Shown here piece by piece: positions 18,438 through 30,300 of a DNA stretch of 64,000 bases. A program made the translations under genes and the position numbers. The stretch is from Methylobacterium dankookense (GTDB taxonomy: Bacteria; Pseudomonadota; Alphaproteobacteria; Rhizobiales; Beijerinckiaceae). The stretch is from assembly GCF_902141855.1 (NCBI RefSeq), contig NZ_CABFVH010000002.1, forward strand, positions 1-64,000, in the 5' to 3' direction. Numbering within the stretch: the stretch's first letter is position 1; every line of letters starts with the position of its first letter. The notes beneath the pieces were generated by a model, which saw only the letters and a program-made list of their open reading frames with translations, had not been told where the DNA came from and did not search any database.

Positions 18438-20042
18438 TCAGTGCCGGAAGTGGCGCACGCCCGTGAACACCATGGCGAGCCCGGCGGCGTCCGCGGCGGC
18501 GATCACCTCGGCGTCGCGCATCGAGCCGCCCGGCTGGATCACCGCGGTGGCGCCGGCTTCCGCCGCTGCCAGCAGGCCGTCGGCGAAGGGGAAGAAGGCA
18601 TCGGAGGCGACTGCCGCGCCCTTGGCCAGCGTCTCGGGCAGGCCGAGGCGCTCGGCGTTCTCCGCGGCCTTCCAGGCGGCGATGCGCGAGGAATCGACCC
18701 GCGACATCTGGCCGGCGCCGATGCCGACCGTGGCGCCGTCCTTGGCGTAGACGATGGCGTTCGACTTCACATGCTTGGCCACCCGGTAGGCGAAGCGCAT
18801 GTCGGCGAACTCGGCTTCGGTCGGTTGCCGCTGCGTCACCACCTTGAGCGCCATGTCGTCGACGACGGCAGCGTCCCGGCCCTGCACGAGGAGGCCGCCC
18901 GAGAGCGTGCGCACGGTCTCGCCGGCCTCGCGCGGGTCGGGCAGGCCGCCGGCCAGCAGCAGGCGCAGGTTCTTCTTGGCGGCGACGATCGCGACGGCCT
19001 CCTCCGTGGCGTCGGGAGCGATGATCACCTCGGTGAAGATCTCGACGATCCTGGCGGCGGCCTCGGCGTCGAGGGTCCGGTTCAGCGCCACGATGCCGCC
19101 GAAGGCGGAGGTGGGGTCGCAGGCGAGCGCCCGCTCGTAGGCCTCGATCAGCGAGGCGCCCTCGGCCACGCCGCAGGGATTGGCGTGCTTGATGATCGCC
19201 ACCGCCGCGGCGCGGGCGGGGTCGAACTCGGCCACGCATTCGTAGGCCGCGTCGGTATCGTTGAAATTGTTGAAGGACAGCTCCTTGCCCTGGAGCTGGC
19301 GCGCCGTGGCGACGCCGCGGCGGAGCAGGCCGGGCGCGCGGTAGAAGGCGGCCGTCTGGTGCGGATTCTCGCCGTAGCGCAGGGGCTGGCCGAGGCTGCC
19401 GCCAAAGGCGCGGAACGGGGCGGGCGCGGATTCCTGCGCCGCGAGCTGCCCTGCGAGCCAGTTGGCGATGGCCGCGTCGTAGGCGGCGGTGCGGGCATAG
19501 GCCTTCTGCGCGAGGCTGCGGCGCAAAGCCGTGCTCAGGTGACCGTTGCCGGCCTCCAGCGCGTCGAGCACGCTCGCGTAGTCGGAGACGTCGGTGACGA
19601 CGGCCACGTCGCGGTGGTTCTTGGCCGCCGCGCGGATCATGGCCGGGCCGCCGACATCGATGTTCTCGATGCAGTCGTCGTAGGCGCGGCCGGCGCCGAT
19701 CGTCGCCTCGAAGGGGTAGAGGTTGACCACGAGCAGGTCGATCGCACCGATGCCGTGGGCGGCGAGCGCGGCCTGATGCTCGGGATTGTCGCGCACGGCG
19801 AGCAGGCCGCCATGGACCGCCGGGTGCAGGGTCTTCACCCGCCCGTCCATCATCTCGGGGAAGCCCGTCAGGTCGGCGACCTCGGTCACGGGCAGGCCCG
19901 CCTCCTTGAGCGCCTTGTGGGTGCCCCCGGTCGAGACGAGGTCGATGCCGCGGGCGGCGAGCGCCCGGGCGAAGTCGACGAGGCCGGTCTTGTCCGAGAC
20001 CGAGAGGAGTGCGCGGGAGACCCGCACCTGATCGTGCGCCAT
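18438..20042 (-). CDS. purH: Bifunctional AICAR transformylase / IMP cyclohydrolase
   Basis: Catalyses the last two steps of IMP synthesis. The N-terminal MGS-like IMP cyclohydrolase domain begins [15 protein letters not shown] and contains the substrate loop STGGTHKAL. The transformylase domain follows, with [13 protein letters not shown] and [14 protein letters not shown]. 534 residues is the usual size. The ATG at 20042 was chosen because it gives the conserved N-terminus; an upstream in-frame ATG at 20096 adds an unconserved leader. The heparinase-like gene lies 88 bp upstream on the same strand, a common alphaproteobacterial arrangement. Confidence 0.97.
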   Translation of the reverse strand: MAHDQVRVSRALLSVSDKTGLVDFARALAARGIDLVSTGGTHKALKEAGLPVTEVADLTGFPEMMDGRVKTLHPAVHGGLLAVRDNPEHQAALAAHGIGAIDLLVVNLYPFEATIGAGRAYDDCIENIDVGGPAMIRAAAKNHRDVAVVTDVSDYASVLDALEAGNGHLSTALRRSLAQKAYARTAAYDAAIANWLAGQLAAQESAPAPFRAFGGSLGQPLRYGENPHQTAAFYRAPGLLRRGVATARQLQGKELSFNNFNDTDAAYECVAEFDPARAAAVAIIKHANPCGVAEGASLIEAYERALACDPTSAFGGIVALNRTLDAEAAARIVEIFTEVIIAPDATEEAVAIVAAKKNLRLLLAGGLPDPREAGETVRTLSGGLLVQGRDAAVVDDMALKVVTQRQPTEAEFADMRFAYRVAKHVKSNAIVYAKDGATVGIGAGQMSRVDSSRIAAWKAAENAERLGLPETLAKGAAVASDAFFPFADGLLAAAEAGATAVIQPGGSMRDAEVIAAADAAGLAMVFTGVRHFRH

Positions 20043-20130
20043 GTGATCGTCTATGGGATCGTCTTGAGAGAGGTGGCTTTTCCGGGCCGGTAGCACGGAT
20101 CGGGCCTGCCCGGCCAGCGTGAGCCCGGGC

Positions 20131-21885
20131 CTACGCGGCTGGGCGGCCGGGCGCCGCGGCGAGCCGCGTGAAGGACCACGTCACCGCGGTGTCGGCACCG
20201 ACCCGGAGATGCAGGGCGATCTGGTCCGTGCGGCGCGCGCCGGTGAGCCCGGCGAAGTAGACGCTCTCCTCGATCGCGGTGGTGGCGCCCTCGGCGGCGA
20301 AGAGCCAGACCTCGCCCAGCGGGCTCGCGAGCTCCAGACCCTCGGGGACCGTGCGCACGGCGATGGCCGGATGCAGGTGGAAGCGCACGGCGACCTCCTG
20401 GGGACGCAGGCGCGTGCCCTCGCGGCCGGGGCTGCGCAGGAAGTTGTCGAGCCCGTCGAGTCGGGCCCCGTCCGCCCGCAGCGTCCAGCGGCGCTCGTGC
20501 ACGATGCCGAAATCCGGCCCGTAGCCGTCGTGCCGGCCGGCGAGGACGAGGGCCTCCTCCGTCTCGGTGCGCTGGCTCTTCACCGTGCGGGGGCCGCGCA
20601 GCACGGCGGGCCCGAGGCGCCGCATCAGCCAGTCGGCGGCGAGGTCCTCGGCCCACCAGCCGCTCGGCCCGAGGAAGCGGCAGGAGGAGGCCTCGGCGAC
20701 GGTGGCGGTGGAATGGGCGGCGGTGGAGCGGGCGATCCGGCGCAGCTCCGGCCCGCTCGCGGGCAGGCCGCAATTGACCACGATGCGCTGGGGCCCGCTC
20801 GACATCTCGAAGGAGAGGCAGCCCGCCCCGGCATTCAGCGAGTAGGGCAGCGGGGGGCTCGGGCCGACATCGGCCACCACCACGACGCGGCCCGCCTCGA
20901 GGCGCTCGTAGCCGGAATTCGGCGCGTGCATGAGCGGCCGGGCGAGCGCCCCGTCATAGACGAGGAGCGTGGCGAGCTGGTCGGCGGCGGTGGCGCCCAT
21001 GCCGTTGAAATGGCTGAGCGAGGCGTCGGCGTGGCGGAGCAGCCGGAGCAGCGGCAGCATCCGGTCGATGGCGCCGATCAGGGCGGCGGGCGGCTCGACG
21101 TTGCGGCTGAGATAGCTCTGGCGCAGCGGCAGCAGGTCGAGCAGCAGCTCCATCGCGAAATGCGGGTCGCGGGAGCGGTGTCCGCCATCGGCCAGGACCT
21201 GCCGGTCGAGCTCGCGCGACAGGATCCGGGTCGCCCGCCTTAGGATCGGCTGGATGCCCTCGCAGCAGAGGCCCGCATAGCAGAGGGCCACCGCGGCCAC
21301 GAGGCGCCATTGTGGCGGCACGCCGCGGCGCAGATCCCGCTCGAGCTGCTGCGCGCCGCGGGCGACCGCCTTGAGGAAGGCCTGGTAGAAGCCGTGGTCG
21401 GCCCCCTCCAGCACCAGGGGCGACTGGCACAGGAAGGAGATCAGCCGCCGCGCCGCCACCGGCGTGCGCCGGGCCAGGGTGGGGTCGCCCCGGCCGGCCA
21501 TGAAGTCGGCGAGGAAGGCGCGGGCATTGGCCCGGGCGAGCGCCGTGTCGGCGGCGCGCAGGTGGCGCAGCCAGCCGAAGCCGTAGAGCATCTCGGCCCA
21601 CTCGGCCGAGGGCGGCGCGTAGTCGAAGGGCGAGCCGCCGCTGGCCGCCAGCGAGCGCCCGGCGAAGACGAAGAGCCCGGCATAGATGTCGTCGGCGAAG
21701 GTGGCGTCGGCGGTGCGCAGGTCGTGGGGCGCGATGACGAGACCGGTGACCTTGACCCGCGCCAGGAGGTCCGGCGGCGCGGTCAGCCGCGCGCTCGTGG
21801 CGCGCGCCACCCGCGCGGCCTCGCGCCCGACGAGCCGGTAGAAGCGCCAGCGATCAGGCCCCCAAGCCATCAGGCCCCCAGCCAC
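20131..21885 (-). CDS. Heparinase II/III-like protein
   Basis: 584-residue protein of the heparinase II/III family, with an alpha-helical N-terminal toroid and a beta-rich C-terminal half. Signatures include [20 protein letters not shown] and [16 protein letters not shown]. Such proteins are common in alphaproteobacteria next to purH; the real substrate (an anionic polysaccharide or cell-envelope glycan) is not established. The GTG at 21885 is preceded by GAGGAGAG, a good ribosome site; an ATG five codons in (21870) is the alternative. No clear signal peptide is visible. Confidence 0.85.
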   Translation of the reverse strand: MAGGLMAWGPDRWRFYRLVGREAARVARATSARLTAPPDLLARVKVTGLVIAPHDLRTADATFADDIYAGLFVFAGRSLAASGGSPFDYAPPSAEWAEMLYGFGWLRHLRAADTALARANARAFLADFMAGRGDPTLARRTPVAARRLISFLCQSPLVLEGADHGFYQAFLKAVARGAQQLERDLRRGVPPQWRLVAAVALCYAGLCCEGIQPILRRATRILSRELDRQVLADGGHRSRDPHFAMELLLDLLPLRQSYLSRNVEPPAALIGAIDRMLPLLRLLRHADASLSHFNGMGATAADQLATLLVYDGALARPLMHAPNSGYERLEAGRVVVVADVGPSPPLPYSLNAGAGCLSFEMSSGPQRIVVNCGLPASGPELRRIARSTAAHSTATVAEASSCRFLGPSGWWAEDLAADWLMRRLGPAVLRGPRTVKSQRTETEEALVLAGRHDGYGPDFGIVHERRWTLRADGARLDGLDNFLRSPGREGTRLRPQEVAVRFHLHPAIAVRTVPEGLELASPLGEVWLFAAEGATTAIEESVYFAGLTGARRTDQIALHLRVGADTAVTWSFTRLAAAPGRPAA

Positions 21886-22082
21886 GGACTCTCCTCAGCC
21901 TCATCCGCCGAAGCGCCCCCATGGTTCAGGGGGGCATGCGATCGAGGGCCCGAGCGGCCTCCCTGATCAAGCTAGAGCGGGCCTCTTAACCATCGGTTTA
22001 CGCTGTGTCATGGGCGGTCTGCGGCCGTGCCGTCGCATTCTGCGCGGTCCCGGCTTATGCTGGGTCCCCAAGGAGAGCCGCC

Positions 22083-22298
22083 ATGTCGTATACCGTGCAC
22101 TGGACGACCCCGTCGGGCCCGACCTCGGAAGCGCACGCGATCGGCCTGCGCGCCGCCGAGCGGGCCATGACCTTCGCGAATCTCGGTGCCGCGAACGTTT
22201 ATGTCGAGACGAGCGACGGCCGCGTCTTCCGGGCGCCGACAGAGATGTCGGAGCTGGTCCGGCAGGCGGAGGACGCCGACGCCTGCGGCCACGCCTGA
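22083..22298 (+). CDS. Small conserved-looking hypothetical protein
   Basis: 71 residues beginning MSYTVHWTTPSGP and containing GLRAAERAMTFANLG and VYVETSDGRVFRAPTEMSEL, a compact alpha/beta composition. A strong ribosome site (AAGGAGAG) sits at the right distance before the ATG at 22083, which supports it as real. No signal peptide or membrane segment. Function unrecognised. It is divergent from the heparinase-like gene. Confidence 0.68.
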   Translation: MSYTVHWTTPSGPTSEAHAIGLRAAERAMTFANLGAANVYVETSDGRVFRAPTEMSELVRQAEDADACGHA

Positions 22299-22385
22299 GG
22301 GACAACCGGTCCGAACGGTCTCCGCATCCGCACGCGTCTTCGGCTCCGCGCGTCTGGTGACGCCGGAGGCTTGGCCGGAGAGGGA

Positions 22386-22412
22386 GACGCGGGACGCCGC
22401 GGAACCCTGAAC
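22386..22412 (-). repeat. Dispersed 27-bp intergenic repeat, copy 2
   Basis: Reverse complement of the stretch at 22-48, identical except for one C/T change. Confidence 0.55.
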
Positions 22413-22871
22413 GATATGCGCAAACACCGGTCCCCCGGCGTCCCGCGGATGAGAGAGGCAGGCTGCCCGGTCTCACCCGATTTGAGCGTCGCGGTTTCTT
22501 GGATACCCGCCTGCATCGACCCCGACCTCGGATGGCCTGGTATCGGGGTTGGTCCCGCGACGCGGTGCGTCCCCCATCCCAGCCTCGTCCTCGGCAGACG
22601 TAACGTGTCCTGCACCCGGCCTCGTATTGGGCCCGGCATCGGTTCCTCGACCTGCAGGCCGGACTGTCGGCGCTGTCCCGTGTTCGTCCGGGCTGGCGCC
22701 GAGAACGGCCCTGTGTCGCGCAGAGGCGCCCGGGGCACCGGCTGACCCGCCGGCGACGCGGGAACCGCCGCGCTGTCCTGGTCCTTGCCGGCGGTCATCC
22801 GGCTCGGGCTCCCTGCTCACGGCGCGCCGGGTTGCAGGACCCGTCGCGCCGCGGGACAGCGCATGGGCAGG

Positions 22872-22900
22872 TGCGTACGTGTTTTGTTCTCGCATGTCAA
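22872..22900 (-). promoter_or_regulatory. Possible minus-strand promoter
   Basis: A perfect -35 box TTGACA (22900 down to 22895) is followed after 17 bases by TACGCA, a poor -10. The AT-rich surroundings stand out in this GC-rich genome. Transcription would run leftward into the gene-free region toward 22300. No gene clearly begins downstream, so the assignment is tentative. Confidence 0.25.
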
Positions 22901-22930
22901 GCTTATTGTCATAATCTGGGCTCGTTCTCC

Positions 22931-23037
22931 TCTCCCTTTGCGGGGAGGGGCCAGGGGTGGGGGTGGGGCAGGAGGCACCGTCACGCCTCATCCTGGGCCA
23001 CCCCCACCCCTGACCCCTCCCCGCAAGGGGGCGGGGA
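22931..23037. repeat. Long intergenic inverted repeat, copy C
   Basis: About 40-base arms rich in CCCCACCCC and CCCCGC runs face each other around a centre that is itself partly palindromic (AGGAGGC/GCCTC). The outer arms match the elements at 26.6 and 35.0 kb, but the centre differs from theirs. It lies about 90 bp beyond the 3' end of the hybrid kinase gene (minus strand), so it could act as a terminator or mRNA 3' stabiliser. Confidence 0.75.
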
Positions 23038-23127
23038 AGAGCCTCTTCCGGACAATGGCTGGGGAGCGGCCAGCGGCGATGCCGGATCAGGCGCAGGTCC
23101 CCTCCCCCGAACGCGATACCGAGCCCC

Positions 23128-25515
<2,388 letters not shown>

Positions 25516-25598
25516 CGGAGGTTCGGGCCCGGTTGGATGCACGGCGCGACGCGCCGCGAGACCGGCATAGATAGCGCGGGCGGGCCGAGGGAAAGCCT

Positions 25599-26462
25599 TC
25601 AGCCCCGCGCCGCCCGGCCCGCGCGGAAGGCGTCCACGGCGTAGAGGGCGAGTGCCAGCCAGATCAGCACGAACATCGCGAGCCGGTGCGGCTCCACGTG
25701 CTCGCCATAGGCCAGCACGCTGAGGGCGAGCAGGCAGGTCGGGGCGAGGTACTGCATCAGCCCGAGCGTCGCGAGGCGCAGGCGCTCGGCGGCCGCCGCG
25801 AACCAGATCAGCGGCACCGCCGTGGTGATGCCGGTCAGCGCCAGCAGCAGCAGGCTGCGCGAATCCGGGGGAAAGATCGGATCGGGGGTGAGCCAGAGGA
25901 AGGCCATGGCGGCCGGGGCCAGGACCAGCGTCTCGGCCAGGAAGCCGATCATCGGATCGACGCCGACCACCTTCCGCACCAGCCCGTAGAGGGCGAAGGT
26001 GAGCGCCAGCGCCAGCGACACGGCGGGCAGGTCCCCGGCCCAGGCCACGGCGAGGCAGACGCTCGCCGTGGCGATGCCGACCGCCACCAACTGCGCCGGG
26101 CGCAGCCGCTCGCCGAGCACCACGGCGCCGAGGCCGACGCTCATCAGCGGGTTGATGTAGTAGCCGAGGCTCGCATCGAGCAGGTGGCCCTGGTCGACGG
26201 CGCGCAGATACAGGAGCCAGTTGACGCCGATCAGCAGCGCCGAGACCACGAGGAGCCCGTGCCGGCGCGTGAGCGGGAACGGCATGCGGACGCGCTTGCG
26301 CCAGATCAGGACGAGCCCGCCCACGAACAGGATCGACCAGAGGATGCGCTCGGCGAGGATGTAGCTCGGGCTGAAGGCGCCGAGCAGCCGGAAATGCACC
26401 GGCACCAGGAGGCCCCAGCTCAGATAGGCCCCGAGTGCGTAGACGAAGCCCACGACGTGCAT
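25599..26462 (-). CDS. rarD: RarD/EamA-family permease
   Basis: 287-residue membrane protein with ten hydrophobic segments. The opening GFVYALGAYLSWGLLVPVHF and the KRVRMPFPL loop fit the RarD branch of the drug/metabolite transporter superfamily; E. coli RarD relates to chloramphenicol sensitivity, and the true substrate is unknown. The ATG at 26462 marks the onset of the first helix; the upstream extension reads through an intergenic repeat. It lies 83 bp before the hybrid kinase on the same strand. Confidence 0.88.
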   Translation of the reverse strand: MHVVGFVYALGAYLSWGLLVPVHFRLLGAFSPSYILAERILWSILFVGGLVLIWRKRVRMPFPLTRRHGLLVVSALLIGVNWLLYLRAVDQGHLLDASLGYYINPLMSVGLGAVVLGERLRPAQLVAVGIATASVCLAVAWAGDLPAVSLALALTFALYGLVRKVVGVDPMIGFLAETLVLAPAAMAFLWLTPDPIFPPDSRSLLLLALTGITTAVPLIWFAAAAERLRLATLGLMQYLAPTCLLALSVLAYGEHVEPHRLAMFVLIWLALALYAVDAFRAGRAARG

Positions 26463-26558
26463 CCTCCCCGCCCGCGCAATTTGCGCGCGTGCCGGGGCGG
26501 CATAGACCCGGGACCGGAGCGCCGTCAGGTGCGCGGGCGCACGCTGCGGGGCAGGCAT

Positions 26559-26670
26559 CCCCCTCCCCCTTGCGGGGAGGGGCCAGGGGTGGGGGTGGTT
26601 CAGGATGGAGCGCCGAGCGTTGTTCGGTACCACCCCCACCTCCAACTCCTCCCCGCAAGGGGGAGGAGAG
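26559..26670. repeat. Long intergenic inverted repeat, copy A
   Basis: About 105 bases are nearly identical to the element at 34975-35084 (roughly six substitutions), including the central segment GGCGCC-less GCGCCGAGCGTTGTTCGG. The arms, built from CCCCTTGCGGGGAGG and CCCCCACC blocks, form an imperfect 39-base inverted repeat. It sits between the 3' end of mutM and the 5' end of rarD, both on the minus strand, so it may end mutM transcription or modulate read-through into rarD. Confidence 0.85.
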
Positions 26671-26691
26671 GCCCGCGGCGCGCCCGGACCC

Positions 26692-27591
26692 TCAGCCCCG
26701 CTCCGCCGGCTGGCAGGTGGCGCAGAAGAAGGTGGAGCGGCCGGATTGCACGATGCGGGCGACGCTGCCGCCGCAGCCCGGGCTGCGGCAGGGCTCGCCG
26801 AAGCGGTCGTAGACCCGGAAGGCGTGCTGGAACGCACCCGAGGTCCCGTCCGTGTGGGCATAGTCGCGCAAGGTGGAGCCGCCTGCGGCCACCGCCTCGG
26901 TCAGCACGGCTTTGATCGCCTTGGCGAGCAGCTTCGCCCTCGGGGTCGGCTTGCCGTCGGGCCCGGCGAGCGCCCCGGCCGGCGTCTCGGGGTGGAGCCC
27001 CGCCCGGTGCAGGGCCTCGCAGACATAGATGTTGCCGAGCCCCGCGATCAGGCGCTGGTCGAGGAGCGCGGCCTTGAGGGGCGTGAACCGGTGGCGGAAC
27101 AGCCGGGCGATCAGGGCCCCGTCGAGCCCCGGCTCCAGGGGCTCGACCCCCATCCCCGCGAAGTGGCGGCAGGCGGCGAGCCCCTCCGTCGGCACGAGGT
27201 CCATGAAGCCGAAGCGGCGCACGTCGTTGTAGGTGACGGTGGCCCCTGTCCCCATCGCCATCACCACGTGGTCGTGCTTCGGCACGCCGGCGGCGCCCTC
27301 CAGGTAGAAGTCGCCCGGCGAGAGGTTGCGACCGTCCGGCATGGCCACGTCGAAGCGCCCGCTCATGCCGAGATGCATGACCAGGGTCTCGCCGGAATCG
27401 AGATGGGCGGTGAGGTACTTCGCCCGGCGCGCCAGATCGATGACGGTGCGACCTTCCAGACGCTCGGCGAAGCGCTCGGGGAACGGAAAGCGCAGGTCCG
27501 GCCGGCGGAGCGTCACGCGGCTGAAGCGGGCACCGACCATGGCCGGCGCGAGGCCGCGGCGCACGGTCTCGACCTCGGGAAGCTCGGGCAT
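26692..27591 (-). CDS. mutM: Formamidopyrimidine-DNA glycosylase
   Basis: Base-excision repair enzyme that removes 8-oxoguanine and Fapy lesions and cleaves abasic sites. The protein starts [14 protein letters not shown], with catalytic P2 and E3. The lysine of RRAKYL and the C-terminal zinc finger (CRSPGC ... CATC) are present. 299 residues is slightly long because of an insertion around the [15 protein letters not shown] loop. Start ATG at 27591 is fixed by the need for the N-terminal proline. It is divergent from ubiE, the standard alphaproteobacterial arrangement. Confidence 0.97.
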   Translation of the reverse strand: MPELPEVETVRRGLAPAMVGARFSRVTLRRPDLRFPFPERFAERLEGRTVIDLARRAKYLTAHLDSGETLVMHLGMSGRFDVAMPDGRNLSPGDFYLEGAAGVPKHDHVVMAMGTGATVTYNDVRRFGFMDLVPTEGLAACRHFAGMGVEPLEPGLDGALIARLFRHRFTPLKAALLDQRLIAGLGNIYVCEALHRAGLHPETPAGALAGPDGKPTPRAKLLAKAIKAVLTEAVAAGGSTLRDYAHTDGTSGAFQHAFRVYDRFGEPCRSPGCGGSVARIVQSGRSTFFCATCQPAERG

Positions 27592-27653
27592 GTCTCTTCG
27601 GGCTGGCGGTTCTGTCTGACGCCGATATCGGCTTCCCCGCCCCGGCGCACAAT

Positions 27654-27701
27654 CCCATCCGCCGGTTTGCCCATCCGCCGGTTTGCCCATCCGCCCGTTT
27701 G
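27654..27701. repeat. 16-bp tandem repeat, three units
   Basis: The unit CCCATCCGCCGGTTTG occurs twice exactly and a third time with one change, head to tail. It lies 63 bp upstream of the mutM start. It may be a slippage-generated minisatellite or a regulator-binding array. Confidence 0.8.
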
Positions 27702-27809
27702 CCCGCCGGCCCGCGGCGATCCGCGCGGGGACGCGGTGCCTTCGCGGGGGACCTGGGGATTCGACGCATGGCGGTTTGCGGCAGCCTTCGCTATGAGGCG
27801 CCAGGGCTC

Positions 27810-27850
27810 TGGAGCCATGCCCGATCGCGTTGCGATCAGGCATGGCTCCA
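27810..27850. repeat. Strong palindrome upstream of ubiE
   Basis: Two 19-base arms (left arm starts TGGAGCCATGCC) pair at 18 of 19 positions around a GTT loop. It lies 76 bp before the ubiE ATG. Its clean palindromic form with a tiny loop suggests a REP-like mobile repeat or an RNA hairpin in the ubiE leader. Confidence 0.8.
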
Positions 27851-27926
27851 AGCCTTCGTCGTGATGCGCTCTCATGCACCGAACCGGTGCCCACTGCGGT
27901 GGAGAGCGCTCGAAAGCAGGTGATCG

Positions 27927-28700
27927 ATGGCGGGCGGAGACCGGACGCGGGACGACGAGACCACCGATTTCGGCTTCGAGCGCGTGGCGCTGGGGTCGAA
28001 GCAGGGGCGCGTGGACGCGGTGTTCCACTCGGTCGCCCGCCGTTACGACCTGATGAACGACCTGATGTCGGGCGGCCTGCACCGGGCCTGGAAGACGCAG
28101 CTCGTCTCGATGCTGCGCCCGCCGAAGAGCCGCCCCTTCCGCCATCTCGACGTGGCCGGCGGCACCGGCGACGTGGCCTTCCGGGTGCTCGATGCGGGCG
28201 GCCCGCGGACCTCCGTGACGGTTCTCGACATCAACGAATCGATGCTGCGCGTCGGCGCCGAGCGGGCGCCCCAGCGCTTCGAGGGCCAGGTCGACTTCGT
28301 CACCGCCAATGCCGAGAGCCTGCCCCTGCCGGACGAGAGCTTCGACGGCTACACCATCGCCTTCGGCATCCGGAACGTGCCGCGCATCGAGGCGGCGCTG
28401 GCGGAGGCCAAGCGCGTGCTGAAGCCCGGCGGGCGCTTCCTCTGCCTCGAATTCTCGCAGGTCGACCTGCCGGTGCTCGACAAGATCTACGAGGCCTATT
28501 CCTTCCACGTGATCCCGCGCATCGGCGCGCGGGTGGCGGGCGACGCCGAATCCTACCGCTACCTCGTGGAATCGATCCGCAAGTTCCCGACGCGGGGCGC
28601 CTTCGCCGGGCTGATCGAGCAGGCCGGCTTCCGCCATGTCAGCGACCGGCCGCTGTCCGGCGGCATCGTGGCGATCCATTCCGGCTGGAAGGTCTCGTGA
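27927..28700 (+). CDS. ubiE: Ubiquinone/menaquinone C-methyltransferase
   Basis: SAM-dependent C-methyltransferase of ubiquinone synthesis. The SAM motif [17 protein letters not shown] is in place, and [20 protein letters not shown] and [14 protein letters not shown] are classic UbiE/COQ5 blocks. 257 residues is normal. The ATG at 27927 leads an N-terminal tail before the conserved [20 protein letters not shown]. ubiB follows 32 bp later. Confidence 0.97.
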   Translation: MAGGDRTRDDETTDFGFERVALGSKQGRVDAVFHSVARRYDLMNDLMSGGLHRAWKTQLVSMLRPPKSRPFRHLDVAGGTGDVAFRVLDAGGPRTSVTVLDINESMLRVGAERAPQRFEGQVDFVTANAESLPLPDESFDGYTIAFGIRNVPRIEAALAEAKRVLKPGGRFLCLEFSQVDLPVLDKIYEAYSFHVIPRIGARVAGDAESYRYLVESIRKFPTRGAFAGLIEQAGFRHVSDRPLSGGIVAIHSGWKVS

Positions 28701-28732
28701 GCGTGTCCCGGACCGGCCAGGGCCGCTGAGCG

Positions 28733-30289
28733 GTGATCGGCGCGATCTTCCATCTGGCGCGCGGTGCGCATGTCGGCTTCGTGCTGGCGCGCGAGGGCGC
28801 CCTGTCCTTCGTGGACGCCGCGGAGCTGCCGCCGCATCTGCGGCTCGCCCTCAGGGTCGGGCGCTGGCTGGAGCGGCCGGGGCTCGGCGAGGGCGCGGCG
28901 CGGCTCTCGGCGGCGATGACCCGGCTCGGGCCGAGCTACGTCAAGTTCGGCCAGTTCCTGGCGACGCGCCCCGACATCGTCGGCATGGCCGCCGCCCGCG
29001 ACTTGGAGAAGCTGCAGGACCGGGTGCCCCCCTTTCCGCAGGGACAGGCGATCCGGGTGATCGAGACCGCCTTCGCCAAGCCGCTCTCGGCCCTCTTCGT
29101 CGCCTTCAGCGAGCCGATCGCCGCGGCCTCGATCGCCCAGGTCCACAAGGCCGTGGTGCAGGATGCCGACGGCACCCAGCGCACGCTTGCCGTCAAGGTC
29201 ATGCGGCCCGGCGTGCGCGAGCGCTTCCAGCGCGACCTCCAGGTGATGCGCTTCATCGCCCGGGTGGTGCACGCCCTCTCGCCCCAGGCCGAGCGCCTGC
29301 GCCCGCGCGAGGTGGTGGAGATCCTCGCCCGCTCGGTGATGATGGAGATGGATTTCCGGCTCGAGGCCGCGGCCGCCTCCGAGCTCGCGCAGAACACCAA
29401 GGACGACCCCGATTTCCGCGTGCCGAAGCCCGATTGGGAGCTGACCGCGCGCGACGTGCTCTCCTCCGAATGGATCGACGGCACCAAGCTGCACAGCAAG
29501 GCCGACATCGTGGCCGCCGGCCACGACCCGCAGGCGGTCGGCCGCGCGGTGATCCAGAGCTTCCTGCGCCACGCCATCCGCGACGGCTTCTTCCACGCCG
29601 ACATGCACCAGGGGAACCTGTTCGTGGACGCGCAGGGCCTGCTGGTGGCGGTCGATTTCGGCATCATGGGCCGGCTCGGCCCGAACGAGCGGCGCTTCCT
29701 CGCCGAGATCCTGCTCGGCTTCATCATGCGCGACTACCGCCGCGTCGCGCAGGTGCATTTCGAGGCCGGCTACGTGCCGGCGCACCACTCGGTGGACGAT
29801 TTCGCGCAGGCCATCCGTGCCATCGGCGAGCCGATCCACCAGCGCCGGGCCGACGAGATCTCGATGGCCAAGGTGCTCACCCTGCTGTTCGACGTGACCG
29901 CCCTGTTCGACATGAGCACGCGGACCGAGCTGGTGATGCTGCAGAAGACCATGGTGGTGGTCGAGGGCGTCGCCCGCTCCCTCGATCCCCGCCTCGACAT
30001 GTGGACCACCGCCGAGCCGGTGGTGCGGAGCTGGATCGCCCGCAATCTCGGCCCCGTCGGCCGCCTGGAGCAGGGCGCGGAGGCCTTGCGCACCATCGCC
30101 GACGTGGTGGCCGAGGTGCCGGACCTCGCCCAGCGCCTCAAGCGCGTGCTGGTCCGCCTCGACGAGGCCGGGACCGGCGACGCGCGGCGCCTGGAGCGCT
30201 TCGCCCGCGACGAGCGCCGCCGCGCCGTCCTGCAGACGGCCGCGCTCTGGGCCATCGCCGTCGGTGCGCTGGTGCTGGCCTTCCGGTAG
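28733..30289 (+). CDS. ubiB: UbiB, atypical kinase for ubiquinone synthesis
   Basis: ABC1/ADCK/UbiB family protein needed for ubiquinone synthesis or membrane delivery, 518 residues. The family's KFGQFLATRPD motif (KxGQ), the alanine-rich loop AAASIAQVHKA and the HADMHQGNLFV / VDFGIMGRLG catalytic region are all present. A C-terminal hydrophobic stretch (AALWAIAVGALVLAF) anchors it in the membrane. The GTG at 28733 is the first in-frame start after ubiE. Confidence 0.95.
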   Translation: MIGAIFHLARGAHVGFVLAREGALSFVDAAELPPHLRLALRVGRWLERPGLGEGAARLSAAMTRLGPSYVKFGQFLATRPDIVGMAAARDLEKLQDRVPPFPQGQAIRVIETAFAKPLSALFVAFSEPIAAASIAQVHKAVVQDADGTQRTLAVKVMRPGVRERFQRDLQVMRFIARVVHALSPQAERLRPREVVEILARSVMMEMDFRLEAAAASELAQNTKDDPDFRVPKPDWELTARDVLSSEWIDGTKLHSKADIVAAGHDPQAVGRAVIQSFLRHAIRDGFFHADMHQGNLFVDAQGLLVAVDFGIMGRLGPNERRFLAEILLGFIMRDYRRVAQVHFEAGYVPAHHSVDDFAQAIRAIGEPIHQRRADEISMAKVLTLLFDVTALFDMSTRTELVMLQKTMVVVEGVARSLDPRLDMWTTAEPVVRSWIARNLGPVGRLEQGAEALRTIADVVAEVPDLAQRLKRVLVRLDEAGTGDARRLERFARDERRRAVLQTAALWAIAVGALVLAFR

Positions 30290-30300
30290 AAGATCTCTCC

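Larger units (their letters stand above)
22299..23127. other. 829-bp region without a convincing gene
   Basis: The longest gene-free stretch in the window. Several overlapping open frames exist on both strands, but all are Arg/Pro/Gly-rich, unlike the codon pattern of neighbours, and none has a clear ribosome site. It contains a copy of the 27-bp repeat (22386-22412), a TTGACA box on the minus strand (22895-22900), a locally AT-rich segment (22872-22920) and a full intergenic inverted repeat (22931-23037). It could encode an untranslated RNA or be a degraded gene. Confidence 0.5.
27592..27926. other. mutM/ubiE divergent intergenic region
   Basis: 335 bp between divergent genes. It holds three 16-bp tandem repeats (27654-27701) and a strong 19-bp palindrome (27810-27850), and presumably promoters for both genes. 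No coding sequence is supported. Confidence 0.6.

Noticed and set aside
22199..22991. Overlapping minus-strand frames (22199-22798 and 22473-22991) in the gene-free region
   Set aside because: Pro/Arg/Gly-rich, no recognisable domain, no clear ribosome site, and codon use unlike neighbours. Left as non-coding pending transcription data.
27654..27701. Possible CRISPR-like array
   Set aside because: Units are directly adjacent with no spacers, only three of them, and no cas genes are nearby.
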